Below are positions 1-8,731 of a stretch of DNA of 64,000 nt, piece after piece; within the stretch, counting starts at the first letter, position 1, and each line of letters starts with the position of its first letter. The translations under genes and the position numbers were made by a program. This stretch comes from a virus, in IMG/VR virus record IMGVR_UViG_3300030329_003954, positions 27,107 to 91,106 of that record; one strand, 5' to 3'. Below the pieces are notes generated by a model, which was not told the origin of the DNA, made no database searches, and saw only the letters and a program-made list of their open reading frames with translations.

Positions 1-1
1 T

Positions 2-1840
2 GAAGAAGAAAACTACGTAGACATTGAAAAAGGTATATCGGAACCCTTTCTATTTGATCCTAATTTAAATTTCTTTAAAACTGAGCCAACCCAGGAAACC
101 ATTATTGTATCCAACAACCTAAATTTAAATGTATTCAAATCTGAAGTGACCGAAGAGGTTGCTAATTTACTTCAATCCAAAAATTCTACTGGTCCTTGGG
201 ATGAGATAACTCTTCAAAATTTATCGGACGATAAGTTGCTAATCAGCTTGAACCCTCTTCTATCAAATACTTTTCAATATTTAAGGTACCCTGGTGGTCA
301 ACCAATCGGTGTTTCTACGTTATTGAATGTCGTAAGAAAACATTTACTTGAGGGCACCATTGATGAATTCGATCCTAATTACTACTTACAAGCTGCTGAG
401 GGGCAACTAAATCAAAAGTTTGATGTGTTGGAAAGACCGAAGGACAAAGAGCTAGCCGACCGTCTAGCCATTAAATTTCTAACTAACGCTGCTAACACCT
501 ACGAGAATAGTAAAAATTCCTCGTGGAGAAACTTTCAAATCAATAGAGTTAGACCCCTTAATGAAGACGTTAAATTACAGGTGGCTGTTACAACTTTAGA
601 CGGCACAGTAAAAGATTTAAATATACCTAATGATGGTTTTGAAGTTAGCACACTTAGTGCGGTGGGTCAGGTAACTATCCCAGCTTTGGGTGCTCCAAAC
701 AAACTAAACATTGGAGATGGTGGCGGTTATTACATTGATGCTTTAAAGTCTGGTAATGAGGCAGACGCTGTGTACACAGGTAATATTATACCTGATTCAT
801 ATTATGCCCCTCCGTCAGTTAGATTGAAAGTTCTAGAGATGCTGGATATAGATCCAGCCATCACTATTACGGCATCATCAATTCCAAATCAACATGAATT
901 TATCGCGGGAGATCTCGGTGCCTCTGCCACAAAGCCTCTGTATTTCATTCTTGACCTAAGTTCTGTTAATGGAAATTATGCTAGCAATTCGTTGGTTGAG
1001 AATTATAGCGGAACTTACACACTGCTCACCGCTTCCGCAGACATTCAAAGACACGTAAACAATAACGCTTTGAATACCCCTATGCTTTCTATTGATTACA
1101 GAGATCCAATATACAGATACATTCTTGATACTTCTGGATTTACGGCATCACTCAACGACTTCAACCTTAATGGATTTAAAGACAAAGGGTTCTCTTCGAT
1201 AGGATCGCGTTTTGTTAAAAATATACCTTTTGGATTTGTAGTAACTCCAGTTGCTGGTGGTAAATATAATCCATTTAACGGAAATTCAAATCTGAAAACT
1301 CACGGTGAGACTCATGTAAGATCTCTCTCTGTACTACCTGCAACAGATGCTTTCATTGACGGAGGTAATCCGCCCATGTTCAGATCTTATAGTTTAAATG
1401 TTGTAAGCGGAGTAAATAGTGTCGGTAATGGTGAAGAGGAGAGTGATCAAAATATTGGGTATCAATATTTGGAAGAAGATTTCACACAAACCTTCTATTC
1501 CGCCAGTTCCGACGAATATGGCACTAGCTCCACGCCTGTATCCGCTCAAGGCACGGCTTACATGCTTAGAGAGGTTATTGATTATTTGTCGTCAACCTAT
1601 AGCACCACAACGCTAACTTGGTATGACGTTTTCAGTAGGATGCCCATTAATAAGATGGGTCAAGTTTTCTACGACAGTGATAAAGATTTAATACTTAAAA
1701 TTGCAAATGGCCTAAGGGGCGGCATCAAAATAGAAAATATCGAGGCGGGATTTAATACCTCGTCTAGGATTATTGCGGAAGACTCTAAAACTATCGTATC
1801 CTCGGAGGATAGGAAGAACGTTAGTAAGATTAGAGTATAA
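2..1840 (+). CDS. Virion structural protein, 5'-truncated by window edge
   Basis: The frame is open from base 2 to the TAA at 1840, so the gene begins upstream of the window and at least 612 residues are visible. An internal GTG at 146 could be mistaken for the start, but the frame upstream of it reads as normal coding sequence. The protein is soluble and rich in Ser, Thr, Asn and Gly, with no transmembrane segment, as in phage tail or baseplate proteins. It sits just before the prohead genes, where T4 keeps portal gene 20, but I see no portal-like sequence. Calling it structural is inference from position and composition. Confidence 0.6.
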   Translation, partial: EEENYVDIEKGISEPFLFDPNLNFFKTEPTQETIIVSNNLNLNVFKSEVTEEVANLLQSKNSTGPWDEITLQNLSDDKLLISLNPLLSNTFQYLRYPGGQPIGVSTLLNVVRKHLLEGTIDEFDPNYYLQAAEGQLNQKFDVLERPKDKELADRLAIKFLTNAANTYENSKNSSWRNFQINRVRPLNEDVKLQVAVTTLDGTVKDLNIPNDGFEVSTLSAVGQVTIPALGAPNKLNIGDGGGYYIDALKSGNEADAVYTGNIIPDSYYAPPSVRLKVLEMLDIDPAITITASSIPNQHEFIAGDLGASATKPLYFILDLSSVNGNYASNSLVENYSGTYTLLTASADIQRHVNNNALNTPMLSIDYRDPIYRYILDTSGFTASLNDFNLNGFKDKGFSSIGSRFVKNIPFGFVVTPVAGGKYNPFNGNSNLKTHGETHVRSLSVLPATDAFIDGGNPPMFRSYSLNVVSGVNSVGNGEEESDQNIGYQYLEEDFTQTFYSASSDEYGTSSTPVSAQGTAYMLREVIDYLSSTYSTTTLTWYDVFSRMPINKMGQVFYDSDKDLILKIANGLRGGIKIENIEAGFNTSSRIIAEDSKTIVSSEDRKNVSKIRV

Positions 1841-1893
1841 TTTTATAAAATTTATTCAGAGAAATTGAGTACATAGTAATACAGGAGTATATT

Positions 1894-2259
1894 ATGCGTT
1901 ACATTAATGTTGAAGATGACTACGTCGGTAAGATTCTTGCCGCCAACCAACTCGTTGAATCGAAAGAGGTGAACGAGGCTCAAGAAGTTGAGACCGTTGA
2001 AGAGGCTTGTGAAGAAGGCCATGTTTGCCCGCTGTGTGAGTCGGAGTTAGATGCCCCGATCTCGGAAGAGGCGATGCAAGAGTGTGTGGACTTCATCCTT
2101 GGCACCATCAACGAAGCCCTTGAGCAAGATGGTGAGTTCCTTGAGGAAGACGAGGACCTCGATGAAGCCGAAGATAACGACGACGAGGACGAGGACGACG
2201 ACAAGAAGAAGAACGGCAAGAAGAAGGACGACGACGAAGATGACGACGACGAAGAGTGA
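1894..2259 (+). CDS. Small acidic prohead-core-like protein
   Basis: A 121-residue protein preceded by AGGAG. It has a CPLC motif near residue 45 and a C-terminal third made almost only of Asp, Glu and Lys. It lies upstream of the prohead protease, where T4 has gene 67, a small acidic prohead core protein that the protease degrades. Position and charge suggest a gp67 analogue; sequence similarity is not evident. The low-complexity tail also creates a serine-rich minus-strand shadow frame. Confidence 0.6.
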   Translation: MRYINVEDDYVGKILAANQLVESKEVNEAQEVETVEEACEEGHVCPLCESELDAPISEEAMQECVDFILGTINEALEQDGEFLEEDEDLDEAEDNDDEDEDDDKKKNGKKKDDDEDDDDEE

Positions 2260-2268
2260 GGTTAAAAG

Positions 2269-2718
2269 ATGAGTGCTAGCACTAAAGATCTTTTAGCCCT
2301 CTCCGAAGGCATCCTAGCTCAAACTCCTCCCGTGAAGGAGGCGTCTGTCCCCACTGTGGAAAGTCCAGTCATGGCGAGTCCTATGGTGGGGAGACCTGTC
2401 GAGGATGGTGGTATAGAGTCTGTCGTTGTACCCAACTCTTATGTTGATCAGATTGTTGGTTTCAGTAACGCTTTAAACGAAAGCTCTGACCCCGAAAAGA
2501 AACAAGAAATGATGCCTGTGTTTGAGCCTATCTCAGAGGCAGGCATACTGAAAGAGAGGCTTGAAACTTTAGTAGAGCATCTTAAGCAATTGTTGAAAGA
2601 AGCGAGAGATGTCATGGAAGAGATGACAACCACTGGCATGATTGGCGTTAACCTAGTTGCTAATAAGAAAAAGAAATATGGATCTCGTAAACGTAATAAA
2701 AGAAACAAGAGCAAGTAA
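2269..2718 (+). CDS. Prohead-region protein of unknown function
   Basis: A 149-residue protein starting at an ATG 9 nt after the previous stop, with GAGG upstream. The N-terminal half is Pro/Val/Ser-rich and looks disordered. A helical segment follows (about residues 85-120), ending in a Lys/Arg-rich tail. It lies between the acidic core-like protein and the protease, so a prohead-internal role is plausible. Its 3' end overlaps the next frame by about 40 nt. No family recognised. Confidence 0.55.
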   Translation: MSASTKDLLALSEGILAQTPPVKEASVPTVESPVMASPMVGRPVEDGGIESVVVPNSYVDQIVGFSNALNESSDPEKKQEMMPVFEPISEAGILKERLETLVEHLKQLLKEARDVMEEMTTTGMIGVNLVANKKKKYGSRKRNKRNKSK

Positions 2719-3076
2719 AGCTCGGGGGTCTGCTGAAGGTAGATCTAAAATGAAAAAGGGTGGGGCTAAAACCAAAGCCTCTAAATCCCGTGTTAAAGTT
2801 TACGACTCTATTACAACTGCTTTAAAGAAAGGCTTTGTTGGTCAAATCTTCTCTACAAAAAATTCAAACCGTCTTTATGTCATTACTAAGCGTAAGTGGG
2901 GTAAAGATGATGAGCAGGAAGTTGGAGGTCGTGTTGCCAAAGGATTCTCTCCCGGCACCATACCCTCCAAGTTTTCAGATGTGAAGAAATATGCCGTCAG
3001 AACTCTGGTCAGGCATGGTAAGCAAAAATCCAGTAAGTTCAAGAGCAAGAAATACTGGTCTCGCAAGCAGAAATAG
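2678..3076 (+). CDS. Small basic protein, prohead region
   Basis: A strongly basic protein of about 132 residues, with KKGGAKTK-type stretches near the N-terminus and a Lys/Arg/Ser C-terminus. The start is uncertain. ATG 2678 overlaps the previous gene. ATG 2750 follows GAAGG and avoids the overlap, but codons between the two also look coding. It could bind DNA or the scaffold inside the prohead, in a position like T4 gene 68. That role is inferred from location and charge only. Confidence 0.5.
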   Translation: MDLVNVIKETRASKARGSAEGRSKMKKGGAKTKASKSRVKVYDSITTALKKGFVGQIFSTKNSNRLYVITKRKWGKDDEQEVGGRVAKGFSPGTIPSKFSDVKKYAVRTLVRHGKQKSSKFKSKKYWSRKQK

Positions 3077-3084
3077 GATTTATT

Positions 3085-4320
3085 ATGTTACTCGTCGAGT
3101 GCAATGTTTTAGAAAAGGTAGAAGTTATTAATGAAGGCAAAGAGGGTAACACCCGCCTTCGTCTGCGAGGCAAGTTCCAACAATGCGATGAGCAGAACAA
3201 TAACGGAAGAATCTATCCTAGAAAGATTCTGGAGGGCCAAGTTAAAGCCATTCAGGAGAAGATCGGTGATCGCTCTTTAGTTGGTGCTCTCGATCACCCA
3301 GCCAATGATGCTATTCACCTTTCGCAGGCTTCCCACCTTATCACTGGTTTGAATGTTGCTAAGGATGGCTCCGTCATAGGTGAGTGTGAGATTCTCTCGA
3401 CTCCCAACGGCAAGATTGTTGAAGCTCTTATTAATGACGGTGTGAAGATTGGGATCTCCAGCCGTGGTGTCGGTAGTGTTACAGAGGGCATCAAGGGTAA
3501 GATTGTCAACGAAGACTTTAAACTTATCACGTTTGACCTTGTATCGGATCCGTCCACACGAGGCGCTTTCCCTGAGCTTTCTGAGTCTATGCGTGAGAAC
3601 AGTCAGCGTGCTCAAGAGATTGTCTCCAAGCACAAGAAAGATCGAGTTCTGCTCACCATGCTGGAGAGCAAGATCAGTGAGGCTTTGAAGGGCAAGCAGA
3701 AGAAGCTTGATAAGAACAAGAATAACAAGATCGATTCCGAAGACTTCAAGATGCTCAGAGGTGAAAAGAAAGATGACGATAGCATGGACGAAAAATCGTT
3801 TCCTGATTTAAGTGGTGACGGCAAGGTCACGATGAAGGACATCCTTATGGGCCGTGGTGTCATTAAGAAAGGTAAGAAGAAAAAGTCTATGGAAGAGGGG
3901 AGTATTAAAGATGATCCAGAAGCTTTCAAGAAAGCTAAGGCTAAAGCGAAAGCTAAAGGCCAGCAAACAGAAATGCCCAAACCCAAAGAAAGCATCGACA
4001 TTGGAGCGGTGGCAGTTGAAGGCCTAAAGAAAGTTTGCTGGGGTGATCGACACGATGAAGGCGAGACGAAAAGAATGAATAAGCGCAGAAGACAAGCCAT
4101 GGATACACGAGCCGGAGCACAGAGGCCAAGTCTTGACACGCCAGATACGGCCCGCTCAAAAGCTTATGATGCTCTCAAAGGTGACTTTAGTCGAGTGGCA
4201 AAATCCTACCTTAAGGCCAAGGAATATGGCAGAAGCGGTGAAGCAGCAGCAGCCAGAGCACGCGCTAGAGCGACCGGAGTGAGAGCACCTGTAAAGCCCA
4301 AAAAACGAAACAATCAATAA
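3085..4320 (+). CDS. 21: Prohead core protease (T4 gp21-like) with EF-hand extension
   Basis: Maturation protease that digests the scaffold and trims capsid proteins inside the prohead. The N-terminal ~165 residues carry gp21-family (peptidase S77) landmarks: NGRIYP at 40-45, the ALDHP segment with candidate catalytic His71, and GISSRG at 123-128 with candidate catalytic Ser125/126. The protein is 411 residues, much longer than T4 gp21 (about 212). The extra C-terminus holds two canonical EF-hand or dockerin-type calcium loops: Asp199 to Asp210 (D-x-N-x-N pattern) and Asp231 to Asp242 (D-x-S-x-D-G pattern). A Lys/Ala/Arg-rich tail follows. AGGA precedes the ATG, and the gene lies just upstream of scaffold and capsid, as in T4. 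Confidence 0.88.
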   Translation: MLLVECNVLEKVEVINEGKEGNTRLRLRGKFQQCDEQNNNGRIYPRKILEGQVKAIQEKIGDRSLVGALDHPANDAIHLSQASHLITGLNVAKDGSVIGECEILSTPNGKIVEALINDGVKIGISSRGVGSVTEGIKGKIVNEDFKLITFDLVSDPSTRGAFPELSESMRENSQRAQEIVSKHKKDRVLLTMLESKISEALKGKQKKLDKNKNNKIDSEDFKMLRGEKKDDDSMDEKSFPDLSGDGKVTMKDILMGRGVIKKGKKKKSMEEGSIKDDPEAFKKAKAKAKAKGQQTEMPKPKESIDIGAVAVEGLKKVCWGDRHDEGETKRMNKRRRQAMDTRAGAQRPSLDTPDTARSKAYDALKGDFSRVAKSYLKAKEYGRSGEAAAARARARATGVRAPVKPKKRNNQ

Positions 4321-4336
4321 ACCCAAGGAATGAACC

Positions 4337-4822
4337 ATGTCAAAACATGAAGACTATGACGATTACAACACCGGAAAGCAGACATTTATTGTGAAAGACG
4401 AAAAGGCAGCACTGAAGATGAAGCGGGAGGAGGCGAAAGCCGCCCGTGATAAGTATAAGGCTGTCGTAGCTCGCGAGAGAGAAGAAAAGGCTGCTGAACG
4501 TGCTATTCAAAGAGATAAGATTCAACTTGAATTAACTAAGCTGAAGCTGTCTCAGAGTGCTAGTGAGAAAGCTCGTACTAACATCGCTCTCACAACGCCT
4601 GCTCTTCTTGTTCTGTTGATTGGTGGCTTCATTGCCATGCTTGGCACAGGCTCTATCCCTGATGATCAAGTATCAGTTGCTTCAGCATTGTTAACTCTTG
4701 TAGCAACCGCTTTAATGCAAAACTTACGATCCATCGTGTCTGAAGGTGCTGCTGAAGCATCTGATGCCAATGGCAACGGTAATGGTCGTGATGACAAAAA
4801 GTCTAAGGAATCTAAGAAATGA
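4337..4822 (+). CDS. Membrane protein with N-terminal coiled coil
   Basis: A 161-residue protein. Residues about 20-75 form a charged Lys/Glu/Ala/Arg heptad-like helix. Two hydrophobic segments follow (about 90-110 and 118-138), then a polar Asn/Asp/Lys tail. AAGGA lies upstream. The ATGA overlap with the next gene suggests coupled translation. Holins can have two membrane segments, but its place inside the prohead operon argues against a lysis role. Function unknown. Confidence 0.6.
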   Translation: MSKHEDYDDYNTGKQTFIVKDEKAALKMKREEAKAARDKYKAVVAREREEKAAERAIQRDKIQLELTKLKLSQSASEKARTNIALTTPALLVLLIGGFIAMLGTGSIPDDQVSVASALLTLVATALMQNLRSIVSEGAAEASDANGNGNGRDDKKSKESKK

Positions 4823-5376
4823 CCGACAAGTCTAAAGTTTTAGACAAGATTGCAAAGGAGTTGGACAAGGCTGTCGAACTCCATGCCAGTCAAGCTAAAA
4901 GGATTAGAGCATTATTGAATAAAAAAAGCGAAGCCAACGAGTCTCTCATCTACGAAGACTTACGTAAATGGGTTCAACAACGCTGGGTTGATATCGGTGC
5001 TCCTAAGAAAGGTGGCGGTTTTAAACCCTGCGGTCGTCAAAAAGGTGAGAAACGCAAGGGGTATCCAAAGTGTGTGCCCGCTGCGAAAGCTGCTCGTATG
5101 AGCAAAGGTCAGAGAAGATCTGCTGTTAAACGTAAAAGAGCAGCAGGAAATCCAGGAGGTAAACCTACCATGGTTTCTACATTTAAGAATAGAGCTAAGA
5201 AAAGAGAAGCCTTTGAAAGGCTTGGTCAAATAATTGAAGGTAAGTTATGTCCTAAGGGAAAAGCTGCTGCGAAACGTAAGTTCGCTGTCTACCCTTCGGC
5301 ATATGCTAACATGTACGCTTCGGCTGTTTGTAGTGGCAAGGTAACCCCTGGAGGTAAGAAGGGTAAGAAAAAATAA
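4819..5376 (+). CDS. Basic DUF5872-like phage protein
   Basis: A 185-residue very basic protein starting at an ATGA overlap. It contains two short Cys/Gly/Lys modules. One has W-VDIGAPKKGGG followed by PCG and PKCVPAAKAARM (residues about 50-92). The other has CPKGKAAAKRKF and YPSAYANMYAS near the C-terminus. I recall this arrangement from the DUF5872 family of tailed phages and giant viruses. Head cargo or a DNA-associated role fits the charge and the neighbours but is not shown. No catalytic motif seen. Confidence 0.65.
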   Translation: MTDKSKVLDKIAKELDKAVELHASQAKRIRALLNKKSEANESLIYEDLRKWVQQRWVDIGAPKKGGGFKPCGRQKGEKRKGYPKCVPAAKAARMSKGQRRSAVKRKRAAGNPGGKPTMVSTFKNRAKKREAFERLGQIIEGKLCPKGKAAAKRKFAVYPSAYANMYASAVCSGKVTPGGKKGKKK

Positions 5377-5378
5377 TT

Positions 5379-5401
5379 GGTATTAAAAACATACTAATAC
5401 C
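5379..5401 (+). other. Intergenic hairpin before scaffold gene
   Basis: GGTATTA at 5379-5385 and TAATACC at 5395-5401 form a perfect 7-bp inverted repeat with a 9-nt loop, between the basic protein gene and the scaffold gene. There is no T-run, so it is a weak terminator at best. It may be an mRNA processing or stability element. Confidence 0.4.
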
Positions 5402-5426
5402 CTACATACCTACATAGAGGTTTAAC

Positions 5427-6080
5427 ATGTCGCAACAAAAAGATATTTTAGATTCGGTTGCTGAGTATCTTCCTGAGGGTCTGGATGAAAGCACCCTTGA
5501 AAAGGTATCTGAGCTTGTCGCTGTGATCATTGAACAGCGCGTCGAAGAGCAAGTTAGTGACCTGTCCACGAAGGTCCAATCTTTTATTCGTGGTAACATT
5601 GAGAAGCTGAAAGAGCAAGCCCTTAAAGAGCTTGAACTTGAAAACGAGACGTTCCGTAACGCTCAAATGTTCGAAACCGTCCGCTCGATGTTTGCACTAG
5701 AGAACACCCAGCAAGATGAAATGAACGGCATGGAAGTTCTCGCGTCCCTTGGCGAGCAGCAGGAAGAGAAGAACCAAGCTCTGCTCCGTCAGGTTGATAA
5801 GCTCCTTAAGGAGAACGTTAACCTGAAGCGTCAGTCTAAGGTCGCAAATGATAAGAACCAAAAGTTAGAAGAGGCTTTGCAAACAATCCATGGTGAAATG
5901 GAAAGTCTGCAAGAATCTAATAACGCTGAGAGGCAACTCTCGGAAACGGCACTGGTCATCAGTGAGGATAACTTCAAAGTGAAGGAAGCTGATGAAAAGT
6001 TAAATGAAAACCACGCTGGCCACGGTAATGAGTGGATCAATCAAGGCGTGTTAGCAAAACTCAACAGTTATAGAGGTTAA
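5427..6080 (+). CDS. 22: Prohead scaffold protein (gp22-like)
   Basis: Assembly scaffold that forms the prohead core and is digested by the gp21-like protease. It is 217 residues, almost wholly helical and highly charged, with long coiled-coil stretches (about 20-75 and 95-165). It lies directly between protease and major capsid, as gene 22 does in T4. AGAGG precedes the ATG by 7 nt, and the stop is 2 nt before the capsid ATG. The assignment rests on synteny plus coiled-coil character. Confidence 0.8.
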   Translation: MSQQKDILDSVAEYLPEGLDESTLEKVSELVAVIIEQRVEEQVSDLSTKVQSFIRGNIEKLKEQALKELELENETFRNAQMFETVRSMFALENTQQDEMNGMEVLASLGEQQEEKNQALLRQVDKLLKENVNLKRQSKVANDKNQKLEEALQTIHGEMESLQESNNAERQLSETALVISEDNFKVKEADEKLNENHAGHGNEWINQGVLAKLNSYRG

Positions 6081-6082
6081 TT

Positions 6083-7774
6083 ATGACCGCAATTGATAGA
6101 AACGATTTACTGAAGCGTTGGGAACCACTCCTTGAAGGTATCGGGGATGATCACATCGCGTACCAGACTGCTCGTCTCTTTGAAAACCAAGCCAAAGAAT
6201 TCACGAAGCAGACTCTGAATGAAGAATTAAGCCCTGCGGCTACGACCACAGGTAAGATCGGCACTTTCCAAAAGTTCGCCTTCCCGCTGATTCGTCGCAC
6301 CTACCCTGAGCTTATGTTCAACAAGATCGGTGCCACGCAAGCGATGGACGGCCCGGTGTCGCAAATCTTCTACATGGGCAACTCGCGTGCTCTGGGTGGT
6401 GATATCGAGCAAACGATGTACTCGAAGTTCAACATCACTCCGCGTAACCTGACTGCCACGAAGATTGGTTCTTACGATGGTTCTGCACCAAGTGAACTGC
6501 TCGATGATTGGACCACTGGTGGCACTTTTGCTAGCGGTTTACAAAACAGAGCTAGCACCAACTCAACCTCTAGCTTTGATAACGTCGCTTCGTCCTTCGA
6601 TCTGTCCAACGTTATCAGTGATGTGAACGGTTCGCCCTCGACCACGATGGGTGGTAAGCTTGCTTCGTTCCCGAGTGGCACCTCGATCCTGGGTTACGCT
6701 GTTTCCGCCGCTGAAAGGTTGAAGAGCAACGAGATTCCTGAGGTCAACCTGCACATCCAAAAGCAAACGGTTCAAGCGCGTGAGCGTAAGATGAGAGCCC
6801 TTTGGACTCTGGAAGCTGCTCAAGACCTGAAGGCTTACCACAACCTGGATATGGAAGCTGAACTCACGGATCTGCTGTCGAAGGAAATGAACCTTGAAAT
6901 CGACCGTGAACTGATCGAAGACATCCGCATGCTTGCTTACGGCCCTGCCGCTGTCGGCTCACTTGGTGGCTGGACTCTCGATTCGCTTTACCAAGGCGGT
7001 GCTGATAACTTCACCGGCATGGGTGGTACGGGAGCTAACAATACTGGCCCTGGTGGCACTTTTGTTGCTGGCGCTTACGAATACGACTTCTCGACGGCTC
7101 TGACCAACGAGGACAAGACTCCTGCTGGTCAAGGCGGTGGTATGGATCGTAAGTACTCGAACATCTTCGTCATGGACCTTAAGCAGTTCATTGAAGGTTC
7201 GCAGACCAACCTTCGTCCGAGACACCTCGGTGAAGTGTACTCGAATGTCCTTGCTCTGATTAACTTCGCGAGCACCGACATCTACAAGACGACCCTACGT
7301 GGGCCGGGTAACGTCCTGGTTTGCTCGCCTGTCATGGCGTCGATGCTGGAGTCGGCTGCGAAGCTTGAGGGTGGTATCGATCGCACTGAAGGTCCGACCA
7401 ACATGGGTGCCAACCAGATCTCTTACGCTGGTAAGTTCGCTGGTAAGTACGACATGATCATCGATCCGATGTTCCCAGAGGACGAAATCATTGTTGGCTA
7501 CAAGGGCAACAACGCGATGGACGCTGGCTACTTCTACTGCCCGTACATCCCGCTGCAAACTCTGGATACCGTTACGGATCCTGAGACCTTCCAGCCGAGA
7601 AAGGGCATCCTGACTCGCTACGGCAAGGTTGCGGTTCAACCCGCCTCGCGCTTCTACCGCGTCATTCGTGTTATCGGTCAAGGTAGTGACTTCCTCACGC
7701 CGCAGATCTTCAGAAACACGGGCCATGGTGGCACGGCGTTCGCTGGTGACTACGCTGTGGGTGGCGATCTCTAA
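6083..7774 (+). CDS. 23: Major capsid protein (gp23-like)
   Basis: Forms the icosahedral head lattice. It is 563 residues with the composition and conserved stretches of T4-type capsid proteins, such as TTGKIGTFQKFAFPLIRRTYP near residue 52 and RFYRVIRV near the C-terminus. An L-N-E tripeptide at residues 45-47 is a plausible gp21-type maturation cleavage site and would leave an N-terminus near residue 48. AGAGG precedes the ATG. Codons are more GC-ending than in neighbouring genes, typical of a very highly expressed gene. A strong terminator follows. Confidence 0.95.
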   Translation: MTAIDRNDLLKRWEPLLEGIGDDHIAYQTARLFENQAKEFTKQTLNEELSPAATTTGKIGTFQKFAFPLIRRTYPELMFNKIGATQAMDGPVSQIFYMGNSRALGGDIEQTMYSKFNITPRNLTATKIGSYDGSAPSELLDDWTTGGTFASGLQNRASTNSTSSFDNVASSFDLSNVISDVNGSPSTTMGGKLASFPSGTSILGYAVSAAERLKSNEIPEVNLHIQKQTVQARERKMRALWTLEAAQDLKAYHNLDMEAELTDLLSKEMNLEIDRELIEDIRMLAYGPAAVGSLGGWTLDSLYQGGADNFTGMGGTGANNTGPGGTFVAGAYEYDFSTALTNEDKTPAGQGGGMDRKYSNIFVMDLKQFIEGSQTNLRPRHLGEVYSNVLALINFASTDIYKTTLRGPGNVLVCSPVMASMLESAAKLEGGIDRTEGPTNMGANQISYAGKFAGKYDMIIDPMFPEDEIIVGYKGNNAMDAGYFYCPYIPLQTLDTVTDPETFQPRKGILTRYGKVAVQPASRFYRVIRVIGQGSDFLTPQIFRNTGHGGTAFAGDYAVGGDL

Positions 7775-7804
7775 GATCTAGCACTCAGCTAACAACGGAA
7801 GAAA

Positions 7805-7833
7805 GGGCTCAGTTTTATACTGAGTCCTTTTTT
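7805..7833 (+). terminator. Intrinsic terminator after major capsid gene
   Basis: GGGCTCAG (7805-7812) pairs with CTGAGTCC (7820-7827) as an 8-bp stem with one G-T pair and a 7-nt loop, followed by six T residues. It separates the capsid operon from the neck genes. Confidence 0.88.
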
Positions 7834-7841
7834 CATTTCTA

Positions 7842-7850
7842 GGGTAAATA
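7842..7850 (+). promoter_or_regulatory. Late-type promoter box GGGTAAATA
   Basis: GGGTAAATA ends 8 nt before the neck gene ATG. It resembles the T4 late promoter TATAAATA and recurs before other late genes here (9983, and on the minus strand at 21999, 52291 and 53491). The predicted start of transcription falls at or next to the ATG, and no Shine-Dalgarno is present. Confidence 0.6.
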
Positions 7851-7858
7851 TATTTGTT

Positions 7859-8731
7859 ATGCCTGAGTATGGAGACAAAGTAGTAGTACCAGTCGTTAGA
7901 TCCTACGGATCTTCCTACGGCACATATGGTGGTAATCGCCTTAAAGATTACAAAAGTCCGAAGGATACTGATTTAAATAATAAGGATGCCAAGGACGTAA
8001 ACGAGTTTAAGACCTTTAACAGGACTATAAAAGACTACGTTCTGGCAAAGCTAGGGCATCCAGTCATTGATGTTGAACTTGATGACTTTCAAATTCAAAT
8101 ATGTGTGGATGAAGCCATCTCTAAATTAGAGTATCATGCTCCTGATTGGATGACACAGTACGCTGTCTTTAAGACAGAAGCAAATAAGAATGTTTACGAA
8201 CTTCCTCAAGAGATTGCAGACAACTTAAATGACTGTTGGTATCGCAGAGATTTTTTCAAGTTTGGTGCAAACCCTGGCTCACTTGAGTTTGATTTTGCTA
8301 TCATGTTCTTTACGAATACTGGTTTATTTAACAATTACAATGTTAGCCAGTATCTTCTTATGCAGCAATACCTAAAACAAGTTAAGAATGTTTTAGGTCA
8401 GATGTCTACATGGCAACTCGTTAACAACAAGTTTCTGCATATTTGGCCAGTGCCCGAGAACAACGACGAGGATGTTCTCTTAGAGTTTAGAGCTTTTGAT
8501 CCTAATACTCTACACCATGCGTATAAGAGTTGGTTGCAGAGATACACTTTAGCATTAGCCAAAGAAATTCTAGGTGGTATCAGAGGTAAATATGCGACTC
8601 TTCCTGGCCCTGGCGGTGGCACGAGACTGAATGGTGCTGAATTATCTGCTGAAGCTCAGAGAGAGAAAGAGATGCTTGTAGAGGAACTCAAAACTGAGAT
8701 CGAACCACCTGCGTTATTTGATATCTTCTAA
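7859..8731 (+). CDS. Neck / head-completion protein (gp13-like)
   Basis: A 290-residue protein that likely belongs to the head-tail connector. The N-terminus is Tyr/Gly-rich. It then has the segment LGHPVIDVELDDFQIQ (about 66-81) and an RGKYATLPGPGGG motif near residue 245, both seen in neck proteins of T4-like environmental phages. It directly precedes gp14- and gp15-like genes with TAATG stop-start overlaps, reproducing the T4 13-14-15 order. Equivalence to gp13 comes mainly from order. Confidence 0.62.
   Translation: MPEYGDKVVVPVVRSYGSSYGTYGGNRLKDYKSPKDTDLNNKDAKDVNEFKTFNRTIKDYVLAKLGHPVIDVELDDFQIQICVDEAISKLEYHAPDWMTQYAVFKTEANKNVYELPQEIADNLNDCWYRRDFFKFGANPGSLEFDFAIMFFTNTGLFNNYNVSQYLLMQQYLKQVKNVLGQMSTWQLVNNKFLHIWPVPENNDEDVLLEFRAFDPNTLHHAYKSWLQRYTLALAKEILGGIRGKYATLPGPGGGTRLNGAELSAEAQREKEMLVEELKTEIEPPALFDIF

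Noticed and set aside
2-1840. Portal protein (gp20) assignment by position
   Set aside because: Position before the prohead genes fits, but the sequence is Ser/Thr/Gly-rich and lacks portal-like segments.
1980-2219. 79-residue serine-rich minus-strand ORF
   Set aside because: A mirror of the Asp/Glu/Lys-rich C-terminus of the acidic core-like protein on the other strand.
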